Assembly: GCF_037975245.1 (NCBI RefSeq)
Contig: NC_092574.1
Location: 26,644,713-26,708,712, forward strand
Length of the DNA stretch: 64,000 nucleotides
Origin: Apostichopus japonicus
Lineage: Eukaryota > Echinodermata > Holothuroidea > Aspidochirotida > Stichopodidae
Reading direction: 5' to 3'
The notes beneath the pieces were generated by a model, which was given only the letters and a program-made list of their open reading frames with translations, did not search any database and was not told where the DNA came from. The position numbers and the translations under genes were made by a program. Each line of letters opens with the position of its first letter. The stretch's first letter is position 1. Positions 1-11,300 of the stretch are shown piece by piece.

Positions 1-3000
1 GGTCGATGATGATATTCTTATGTTTACTTGTCAAATATTTCTTTAAAACCTGTTGTTTATTTTCGAACGTAAAAATGGTCCAAGTGTGGCACCGGAATGA
101 TCTCTCGAAAATCACGACGCAAAACATGAGCTATAACCTAACCGACCTTTCGATTACGTTGCGCCAATATTAAGGGGGTGACCTTACGCCCTCGGTTGCC
201 TTCTAAGTGGTCATAAATATTCACGTGCGTGCCCTTGGTCGTCTATCATTCAAGGCTACTTTTTCAAGGATTCTTTTCGTTACCGATGAAATCAGAAATG
301 ATTTGCGATGCCTTTCGGTTTAGCCTAACAGCTTAGGCTCATGGGACTTGTCTTTAACGCGGAAGGAAACATTGCACCTAATCCGTCAGGTTTGATTACA
401 TATTCGTCCAATAATGAGTTTAAAGAGGAACTTTGAACAGAAACAAATGTACCATGCCTTGTATCTTTTTTCAACATAGAAGAATAGTGGGGCACAAACA
501 TATTTACAATCCTTGAAAATTGAGCATTTGTTTTTCGTCACGATGTCATATTAAATCTAATGAACACGATACAGGTAAAGACGTTATAGTTGTAACAGTA
601 AACGAGAATAAAGGGAGAAATGAAGAGGTTTTCTGTTAATCAATCAATCCATCAAATAACTTATATAGCGCCTAATATCCACAGTGTACAAAACAATGGT
701 CAGTGGCGCTCAAAACCGTATTATATCGATGTTAACATCGAATAAAGCAAGATTTGTAGCCTTAACTTAATCTTACTTTCTTACGTATAGAGACATGTTT
801 TACCAAGAAATCAAATATGTTTACCGGTAGTTACCGGTAGGTTTCACTATTAACATAAAAAAAACAAGTAAATAGAAATAACTCGAGAAGTGTGCATATA
901 TTTCATTTAGGATATGGGGAAGGGGGTGGGGTTGCCATGACTACAGCCGGGTCACATAAACTATAACAAATAAGAATTTCTGTACAATGCGAAATACTGC
1001 AGCATTAGCCCGTTCGATATGATAGTAAGAATACGTTTGCGGTTTTCATTTTAAAGTAATATTCTGTGAAATACCCCCAATTGTTATACATCGATTCCAA
1101 AAAAAGCCAAAAATATATCATTTTTATGAAAGTATATTAACTTCAGCTAATGCATGACTCTTGATATTTTGAAGTACAATAGTTAAATCAAACAGCCTGT
1201 AAGAGTATCCGTCCGATTGAGATAAAAGTAACGTAGTCACGTGAGATGTTATTAAACGGTTTTTCTTCATCATTCTAGTTCTCGTTGCTTTCAAGTTAAT
1301 ATGATGATATCTCTGGAAGAGGCAATATCTAACATCATCATTATTCTCTGTAGGTATGACTCTCCATCTTTTTGATGAACTTCTCGTTTGGGTTTCCATT
1401 CTGTGACACATTCATGCTGCTCGGTATGGATGAGTAGACAGGTTGCCAGGAGTATTATCTTCGTACATAAGGTCAATTTACCTAAATCATGTACTAAACA
1501 TGCATTTATCATATGTTCGCTTGGACAGAGAAGCGATAACTTCAGCGGTGGCATAGATGTATTATTAAAGTTAGCTTCTTAGCCCATCTTCTTCATCGCC
1601 ACCCACCATGATAGCGACATTATTCCGGACTTTTCACGGAGGGCGGATAAATCAAAAAAATGTTTCGTCACAAATGTAAACGCATGCAAGAGGAATCCTT
1701 GAAGCGCTAACATATCTCACGAATGACTCACTCAAGCTGGAAATAGGATACATCAATTACGTAGCGAAAGATGGGGCTTGTTTATAAGACGGAAATGGAT
1801 AGGTCAAAGGTCGAATAAGACGCTCTCAATCAAAGTCTACTACCCGTACAAGACAATCGACGCGTAATTAGAGGGCGACTTACAACAAAGGCTTTGAAAT
1901 TTAGAGCGGCCACATTGAGCTTACATAAATAAACAAATGAGGTGAAAAGTTTGAACCACATCAAGTTAATGTTGTGTCTTCCAATAGACACTACAATGGA
2001 GCCAGCTAAGCAATATCGAGAAGACCACGTTATGAAGGGTGTGGGAGGGGTAGAGGGAAGGGTAGGGAGCGACGGTGGGGTGCTACCACTATGGTTTTCA
2101 TCATTTGAGTTAATTGACAAGTTTTAGTTTGACACTCTACATTAAGACAACATTTGCTCTGTGTTCGCTTGCTTGTGTTTGCAAGGTTATTTGTTCATAT
2201 TATTATTTTGCTGTCTTCAGTTAAGGAATAGTCACCTAAGTAGCATGTTTAGTTTTCTGCCATACAGAGTAAAAATCATCAATTTGTAAATGTTGTTTAT
2301 GTCAATCTAACTGTTAAAGTCCCAGCCAGAGGTATCGCTGCAAACATTTCTACTTTTGAATAACTCGACAGTAGATAAGAATTATTGACTCATACTATCT
2401 TCTTAACAATAGAAATGGGAGTTGGAGAAGCATGGATGGCCGGTTGTAACGCACATCAACAGTTATTTGTTAGGACCAAATAGTCACAAATACTGGCTAA
2501 TTATCAAGTCAAATGGAAGTCGGTTAAAGGCATTGAAGACTCGCCCCAAACCGCGTGCGGCCATCTGAAAAAGTTAACTTTCCATTGCTTGCAAGTGACG
2601 TTTTGTTCGTGTCGCTACAAAATGCAGACAGTACAGTAATGAAACGTGATACCTTGTTATCTTTAGCTGGACCTGAGATGTCCATCGCTGTATCGTTTGT
2701 ATACTGTGCTGTGGGTATTGACCGCAGCTGTATGTACTGACTGTACACTAGTGTCTAATTACCGAAGGTAGCAAGCTGTGTGCGTATTTTCTGGGATCGA
2801 TGGTGGTGTTTAACAATTTTGTTACACCTCATTCGAAACTAGGTCAAATTACCGGCATTAGACGTTTCTTTTTGCACGAGTCTTCACACCCTTTAAGTCC
2901 TGATGAAAACAAAAAAAAATTTGTAATATCCTTTGAACCTTCCTGCCTCATCTTCAAAGTTATTCATTCAAAATGTGATGTTTTTTTGTTAAACCCAACA

Positions 3001-4400
3001 GTAATCAAACAACACTAAAATTTAGATATTTTTTTACTTAGTGATATAAGAACATAAAACCTTATTCTGTTACACTTACACAGAAGGACAAATGTCCTGA
3101 GAAAAAAAGGCAACTTTTACCACATAATTTTGGTTACATCTTTTATTGAGCCTTTTGAGTGCAAAAAGTATAATTTATGCAGTTAAACTTAACATATTTG
3201 ATACAATGAAGCATCAAACCTCATTTACACAAAACCCCTCCCCTCCCCCATACAACCCCCCTCCCATATATAGTGCAAGCATGCTAGTTACAAAGATCAC
3301 CTTCACTTTGTCTCACTATCAACACTATCAAGAAAAGAAAAATCATTCTTCTCCTAAATGGAAATTTATCCTCTTTCCAATTCATTTTGTTGATAATCCC
3401 TACCCTCCCACAACCCCACAACCCCCCCTCCCATCCAACCATCCACTCACTCACCCTACACCTACAAATAATTCTTTCTGCCTAGAGCAAGAAATAGTTT
3501 CTCTGAGCAGAACTATTCGTCAGTCATATCTTAAAATCCTTCTCTTTTCCAAATTATTTCCTTAATTTATTTCCTTATTTATTTGCATACGAGAGATGCT
3601 GATCCAACTACTGGACAACCACATTCTATCTTCTTATTACATAAGAACCACATCTCTGAAGATTCAATCTTACTTAGAATTAAACATCTGATGCCAAGCT
3701 GGGCAAGATGAAACCTATTATATGTCTGGCACAGAAACGATCTTCTTTTCATTATAGTACATATTCAAATGAAAGTTAGTCAGGTATTACATTTGGACAC
3801 AATTTTTCTACATCTGGTTTCATTTTTTCTGTTAACCTGCTAACCTACTTACACACCACAACCTGCATCACCCTTGACATCTCATGAATAATATGAATTT
3901 ATTCATAATTATAAATTTATATACAATGAAGAAACCATTTACAGCATGATCAATGTTTTTCACTATTCCATTTTTCTCTCGACAAAAACCTTGAATGACA
4001 TGTTCATTAAAAGAATGCATGCCTTAATAAGGTAATAATTAACAAACTCAAATAAGGTTTCAGATTTGAGGAAAAATTTCAGTCGAGCAAATGAACCCTG
4101 AATTCAATAGTTACTTATATTTAAGACACATTTTCTACGTCGACGATGAATTTTGTGAACGATCATCCTGAAGATATGTCAAAGTTTCCAGAGATATTTC
4201 CTAACCTCTGGTAAGAATGATAGCTGTAGCGTTATGGTTAATGCTGCAAGATAGGCCTTTGAAACCATTAACAAATGATATGACAGCTAATTAACAACAT
4301 GAAATAATTTTTAGTGCAGTCAACATATTTACTCTCTCAATTTTCTTACTAAAGTTGAAAAGTTGGACCAGCTCCACGGGAGTGAAAACACAGCCACAAA
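1..4400. other. Left flank: no supportable gene
   Basis: Only short ORFs without recognisable domains or chained splice sites. About 635-720 (AATCAATC...ATATAGCGCC...GCGCTCAAAAC) resembles a dispersed repeat. Bases 2,530-2,790 look like an element with a non-random, CpG-containing sequence but no ORF; I suspect a dispersed repeat. Bases 3,220-3,470 are C-rich low-complexity DNA. The stretch may include the distal NUP98 3' UTR at its right end. Confidence 0.4.
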
Positions 4401-4426
4401 TGTGATTAAATTACGACAGAAAGTAA

Positions 4427-4432
4427 TTTATT
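4427..4432 (-). terminator. Candidate polyadenylation signal downstream of NUP98
   Basis: AATAAA on the minus strand about 760 bases after the stop codon, the nearest such hexamer I noticed. Others lie further out (near 3,900 and 3,560-3,585). Without transcripts the true 3' end cannot be chosen. Confidence 0.2.
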
Positions 4433-4489
4433 CTGGCATGAAAAGGAAAACCAAAATATTTTGTGTTCTATGGCAAAACAGCTCCATCA

Positions 4490-4630
4490 GATTTGACCAC
4501 TTATAAGTATATGCCTGATATAACCCTTCACAAATAATAATGATTTGACCACTTATAAGTAGATGCCTAATATACCCTTCACAGGTCATATGATATGACC
4601 AATATGACCTTCACAGGTCAATTATTGACC
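4490..4630 (+). repeat. Three copies of a ~51-bp tandem repeat downstream of NUP98 stop
   Basis: GATTTGACCACTTATAAGTA recurs at 4,490 and 4,542, with a shorter degenerate GATATGACC copy at 4,592; each is followed by a CCTTCACA-type segment. Probably in the NUP98 3' UTR or just past it. Confidence 0.7.
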
Positions 4631-5187
4631 TACCCTCTCATAATTGGATGGTACCAATCCATATATTGGAATTCCACGGTTACAAAAGAACCATATATAT
4701 TCTAATACTTTAACACAGTTACTTACATCATGTTACTGCCATGGAAACAATAAAGAAAAGACAATATGGTCTGTAGGGGCTTCTATGCTTAATAGAGGGC
4801 ACTCTTTGCTAATAAATCAGGTGGTTAGCCTAGAAAGGGGTACAAAGATAGCAAACATGGTGACATATCCATAGAGAACTCAAAGCACATGTCTTTCTTT
4901 TTCCTTTAGGTTTTTTTTTTTTTTTGGGGGGGGTTGTGTGGGGAGGAGGGGCGTTTAGTGCAAATGGCCTTCTAGATGAACAACTAGTGACATTGCTAAT
5001 ACAATCACATGGCATAACTGCATTTACATCAGATGGCATGTACACCCTACACCACGAATGTAAATGAACATGCAGACATGTGGAGTGCATCTGTTAGAGG
5101 AGACAGGTACCTAGGCACAAGTCTTGGCAGCAGATGGGAGTGCTTTAATTCTCTTCAGTAGCTTCCTGTAACCGTAATGGAAACACA

Positions 5188-5346
5188 TCAGGAGGTGAGT
5201 TCCACCAGACAACTTCTGGCAAGCTGTCTCAATTCTTGAAGCGTATAGTCCTCGGGGAGGGGTAACTTGTTGATGTGAGGAACCAGCAGATGGGACTGAA
5301 TTGGACCTGGTTCCTTGCCCCCAGTCACAACTTTCATTTCTGAGCC
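5188..5346 (-). CDS. NUP98: NUP98 terminal coding exon 37 with stop codon
   Basis: Encodes [20 protein letters not shown] then [12 protein letters not shown] and TGA, matching human LAPHIGRLPMPEDYAMDELRSLTQSYLRELAVGSL. Acceptor CCACAGCAG is a tandem CAGCAG, so one Gln more or less is possible. The longer ORF here is another frame. Confidence 0.95.
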   Translation of the reverse strand, partial: GSEMKVVTGGKEPGPIQSHLLVPHINKLPLPEDYTLQELRQLARSCLVELTS

Positions 5347-8300
5347 CTGCTGTGGTAGATGGAACAGGAAAAGAAAGAAGATATTTCATTTGATTGCAAC
5401 TTGAAGTGGGGATCAAGGTACCTAAACAAGGTACTAAACAGGTGAAATAAAGCAACCGAACTCATACAAACTGACTCACCTGCAAGCTGAGCACAATCTT
5501 CATCATGTTTGCAGTTCTCTTGGACATTTCTGCTACACTGAGTCTGTCTTTGGCATTGTTGCACTTGACACTGCCCACACGTTGGCACAGTGATGCAATA
5601 TCTGGGTGCAGCCTTTCAAGTTCTGCTATCGAAGGCTCTCCTTGCTCTAGCTCCGCTATCCTCTAAAAAATTCAAATACAGACAGATGAAGAAAGCAACC
5701 AATCAGAGGTGATGCATTATTTGTTGCTTATCTTTTTCCACGGGAGACCTTTGAAAGGTTATGGGGAACTGGGAAGGGCAAAGGGTGTCCGTAGGGGGTA
5801 CACCCAAAAGATGAGGTCCATGAAAGTCAAAAATACCAATTAACGTTTTGTTTGTTTTGCAGTCACAACAAGTCTGAACGTGCTATCTTCTACAAAGTAA
5901 ACCAATATCTTTCTGACATATGCCTCAACCATGTGTTCTAGGCAGTAAATATACATTTCTTCATTGTTCCTAGAACTCTGTGGATGAAACTAATGATGAG
6001 AACCTAGGGATAATTAATAGGAGGAACATGCATGGATACAAATTTTGCAGACCACAGTCAAATTTACTCCCCACATCTTTCACTTTCTTCCTCGCTGTAA
6101 AGTTTTCCAATGGCTACATTAATAAAGTTTTGAAAACCTCACAGGCCCCAGGAAATTGACCCTTGTTAACCTTTGTAAAGCAAATGGTACCGAAGGCCTC
6201 ACACATATACATAGGTTTACAAAGGTGGAGTAAGGAAAGTTCCCCTGAACCCTGCAAACCCAAGAAAGGCTGGTAATAATTATTATTACAACAGAGGTTA
6301 ACAATGTCGATGGTGATGATAGGATGACCCTTACCTCTCGGATTCTAATGAAATCCAAATAGACCTGACCGTTTGTGTTCCAATCTTGAATCAAACAGCA
6401 GTTTTCTTCCATACCGAGTACATCAAGGTAGCTCCTCAGGTATGTGTAATTCTCTGCAAGAGCAAGGCCATTAAATTATCAATATAAGCTCTATGATCAG
6501 TAATAACTTTTATGAAATTGAACCAATTTTTTCTTTCTTGTTTTGTGTTTGACTGACGACATATTGGTCAAAATGAGAAGATCACAAAATGAAGTTTCCG
6601 TCTTAAGGTCTTCAATTCCAAACTTGGCTGAAATGTAAGAAAAAAAAAAAAAATAAAAAAAAAAAACAGAAACTGAGAGAAACTTATCTTCCCTTTGAGA
6701 GGAATTAATTTGTAAATTAATTGTGATAACATGAATTGCCTGATGATTTCCTTCTGTGGTTTATTGCCAGATGCATTCAGAAAATTTCAAGAAACTCACA
6801 AAATTTACATTTATTTTGAACAATACTATCAGTTAAAACCAATATTGAGTTTATCAAGAATTTTACTATGGTCTCAATCAAACTTAATATATCTTTGTAT
6901 GACTGTTAAAAAAATGTCATTTTATAAGTATTCATTTTGCTAATCTGTTTCTCACAGTTGATGATAAAGGTATCCGTCCTTTTATAAGTATTCATTTTGC
7001 TAATCTGTTTCTCACAGTTGATGATAAAGGTAACTGTCATTTTATAAGTATTCATTTTGCTAATCTGTTTCTCACAGTTGATGATAAAGGTAACCGTCAT
7101 TTTATAAGTATTCATTTTGCTAATCTGTTTCTCACAGTTGATGATACAGGTAACCGATAAAGGTAACCGTCGTTTTATAAGTATTCATTTTGCTAATCTG
7201 TTTCTCACAGTTGATGACAAAGGTAACCGTCGTTTTATAAGTATTCATTTTGCTAATCTGTTTCTCACAGTTGATGACAAAGGTAACCGTCGTTTTATAA
7301 GTATTCATTTTGCTAATCTGTTTCTCACAGTTGATGACAAAGGTAACCGTCGTTTTATAAGTATTCATTTTGCTAATCTGTTTCTCACAGTTGATGACAA
7401 AGGTAACCGTCGTTTTATAAGTATTCATTTTGCTAATCTGTTTCTCACAGTTGATGACAAAGGTAACCGTCGTTTTATAAGTATTCATTTTGCTAATCTG
7501 TTTCTCACAGTTGATGACAAAGGTAACCGTCGTTTTATAAGTATTCATTTTGCTAATCTGTTTCTCACAGTTGATGACAAAGGTAACCGTCCTTTTATAA
7601 GTATTCATTTTGCTAATCTGTTTCTCACAGTTGATGATACAGCTATCTGTCATTTTCTTAATATTCATTTTGCTAATCTGTTTCTCAACGTTGATGACAA
7701 AGGTAACCGTCCTTTTATAAGTATTCATTTTGCTAATCTGTTTCTCAACGTTGATGACAAAGGTAACCGTCCTTTTATAAGTATTCATTTTGCTAATCTG
7801 TTTCTCAACGTTGATGACAAAGGTAACCGTCGTTTTATAAGTATTCATTTTGCTAATCTGTTTCTCACAGTTGATGACAAAGGTAACCGTCGTTTTATAA
7901 GTATTCATTTTGCTAATCTGTTTCTCACAGTTGATGACAAAGGTAACCGTCGTTTTATAAGTATTCATTTTGCTAATCTGTTTCTCACAGTTGATGACAA
8001 AGGTAACCGTCGTTTTATAAGTATTCATTTTGCTAATCTGTTTCTCACAGTTGATGACAAAGGTAACCGTCGTTTTATAAGTATTCATTTTGCTAATCTG
8101 TTTCTCACAGTTGATGACAAAGGTAACCGTCGTTTTATAAGTATTCATTTTGCTAATCTGTTTCTCACAGTTGATGACAAAGGTAACCGTCGTTTTATAA
8201 GTATTCATTTTGCTAATCTGTTTCTCACAGTTGATGACAAAGGTAACCGTCGTTTTATAAGTATTCATTTTGCTAATCTGTTTCTCACAGTTGATGACAA

Positions 8301-11300
8301 AGGTAACCGTCGTTTTATAAGTATTCATTTTGCTAATCTGTTTCTCACAGTTGATGACAAAGGTAACCGTCGTTTTATAAGTATTCATTTTGCTAATCTG
8401 TTTCTCACAGTTGATGACAAAGGTAACCGTCGTTTTATAAGTATTCATTTTGCTAATCTGTTTCTCACAGTTGATGACAAAGGTAACCGTCCTTTTATAA
8501 GTATTCATTTTGCTAATCTGTTTCTCACAGTTGATGATACAGCTATCTGTCATTTTCTTAATATTCATTTTGCTAATCTGTTTCTCAACGTTGATGACAA
8601 AGGTAACCGTCCTTTTATAAGTATTCATTTTGCTAATCTGTTTCTCAACGTTGATGACAAAGGTAACCGTCCTTTTATAAGTATTCATTTTGCTAATCTG
8701 TTTCTCAACGTTGATGACAAAGGTAACCGTCGTTTTATAAGTATTCATTTTGCTAATCTGTTTCTCACAGTTGATGACAAAGGTAACCGTCGTTTTATAA
8801 GTATTCATTTTGCTAATCTGTTTCTCACAGTTGATGACAAAGGTAACCGTCCTTTTATAAGTATTCATTTTGCTAATCTGTTTCTCACAGTTGATGACAA
8901 AGGTAACCGTCCTTTTATAAGTATTCATTTTGCTAATCTGTTTCTCACAGTTGATGATACAGCTATCTGTCATTTTCTTAATATTCATTTTGCTAATCTG
9001 TTTCTCAACGTTGATGACAAAGGTAACCGTCCTTTTATAAGTATTCATTTTGCTAATCTGTTTCTCAACGTTGATGACAAAGGTAACCGTCCTTTTATAA
9101 GTATTCATTTTGCTAATCTGTTTCTCACAGTTGATGATACAGCTATCTGTCATTTTCTTAATATTCATTTTGCTAATCTGTTTCTCAACGTTGATGATAC
9201 AGCTATCTGTCATTTTCTTAATATTCATTTTGCTAATCTGTTTCTCACAGTTGATGATACAGCTATCTGTCATTTTCTTAATATTCATTTTGCTAATCTG
9301 TTTCTCAACGTTGATGATACAGGTCTCTGACATTTTCTTAATATTCATTTTGCTAATCTGTTTCTCAACGTTGATGATACAGGTCTCTGACATTTTCTTA
9401 ATATTCATTTTGCTAATCTGTTTCTCAACGTTGATGATACAGCTATCTGTCATTTTCTTAATATTCATTTTGCTAATCTGTTTCTCAACGTTGATGATAC
9501 AGCTATCTGTCATTTTCCTAATATTCATTTTGCTAATCTGTTTCTCAACGTTGATGATACAGCTATCTGTCATTTTCTTAATATTGATTTTGCTAATCTG
9601 TTTCTCAACGTTGATGATACAGCTATCTGTCATTTTCTTAATATTCATTTTGCTAATCTGTTTCTCAACGTTGATGATACAGGTCTCTGACATTTTCTTA
9701 ATATTCATTTTGCTAATCTGTTTGTCAACGTTGATGTTACAGGTCTCTGACATTTTCCTAATATTCATTTTGCTAATCTGTTTCTCAACGTTGATGATAC
9801 AGCAATCTGTCATTTTATCAATATTCATTTTGCTAATCTGTTTCTCAACGTTGATGATACAGGTCTCGGACATTTTCTTAATATTGATTTTGCTAATCTG
9901 TTTCTCAACGTTAATGTTACAGGTAATCGTCCTTTGATAAGTATTCATTTGGATAATCTGTATCTCACCGTTGATGATACAGTCTGCTGCAATGTCCCTC
10001 ATCACTACTCGATGACAGTCATTCCATTGTCCAGCCTGTTGGAGTTGACAAGCTCTATCGTGAGGTTTGTTCTCATACAATGCTCTCAAAGCCTAAAAGA
10101 CCAAAAAAATCAAATTATGGATACAAAAAATTGACCAGGTCACCACAAAGATGGAAAGCTTATACAATTGTTTGACCTCAAACTTATGAAGCAGATGTAT
10201 ATCTTGGTATATCAAGTTCAGTTTAATTTGTTGGTAGAGTTCATCGGGGGTCATTCAAAATTAACCAGTTCTTACTCCTCATTAGTTACAACACTGCTGC
10301 ATCAAACCCACTGTTTCTATTATTTCATTGCTTTCCTTTGCCTGACATGAACTCTGATAACGTCGGTAAAATCTTTCCATACAACTTGGCCTTTCAACTT
10401 ATCACTTATGTCGGGGCTTGAAATAAATTATGACAAATGGTGGCAGCGACCCCTATGTTTGCCCGGTACCAGCCCCCGTCCTCTATCACCTTCATGACTC
10501 CTCCATCCTGATAAATATTAAACAAGTCTTCATGACTCCCCCACCCTATTTACAAGTCAACCCTGGTGCAGGACTTAAAGCCCACCTGAGCAACTGCCCG
10601 AATAAATGACAACCTTTGATGAATTACTTCTGTGTCATTACAGGTACTCTGCTTGAATAAACAGCTGTATATTTTAGTCGTTAAAGTAACATCATCTTGC
10701 GATGGACCTAGTTTGAGATCTTACTTTGGCTTGGTGAATCCATGCTGGTTGTACGTGGAGGTTCTCTGTCAGGAATGACTCGATACTTTCGTTCTCTGAT
10801 GACTTCACCAGCGATGCATGTCTCTCTAACATACTCTTGACAGATGCCTCTCGCCTGTTGGTAAGACGACACAGAGCAGGTTGTGAATTAACAGAAGATG
10901 AAAATCAATAAATCACGACTACAATAAATATACATTATGACTACATATTTTGACTTTCGGAATCTACTAAGGTAGACGTCTCAAATTAGAATCCATGAGT
11001 CATAACTGTTATGAACAATATCCGGGTACAATTAAACTCACTGCATCGAACTTATTACTCATACATTAGCTAGTCTCACATTTTTTTTATTGTGTGTGAG
11101 GGTGAGGGGGGCTTGTTATACACTGATATGTATCATGTGATATTACAATATTTACTGTCTTGCTGAATTATGCCATTCGATATTAACATATTTATTCAGT
11201 ATCTAAGGCATCTAAATCTGACTTACTCATTTATTCTTCGATATGTTCACTCTCATGCATTTTATATTAACACATTTATCTTGTTATGTAAAGCAATGTA

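Noticed and set aside
1124-1582. Overlapping short ORFs near 1.1-1.6 kb as exons or a transposon fragment
   Set aside because: No motif recognised and no chain of splice sites; not enough to call.
5111-5588. Longer minus-strand ORFs near the NUP98 end
   Set aside because: They are in other frames and cross donor and acceptor sites; the conserved LPLPEDY tail identifies the true frame.
7117-9330. 737-codon plus-strand ORF of 20-residue repeats
   Set aside because: It lies wholly in the 60-bp array of NUP98 intron 34; openness follows from a stop-free unit of length divisible by 3.
6914-9982. CRISPR array, because of regular repeat spacing
   Set aside because: Units are head-to-tail 60-mers with no unique spacers, inside a eukaryotic intron.
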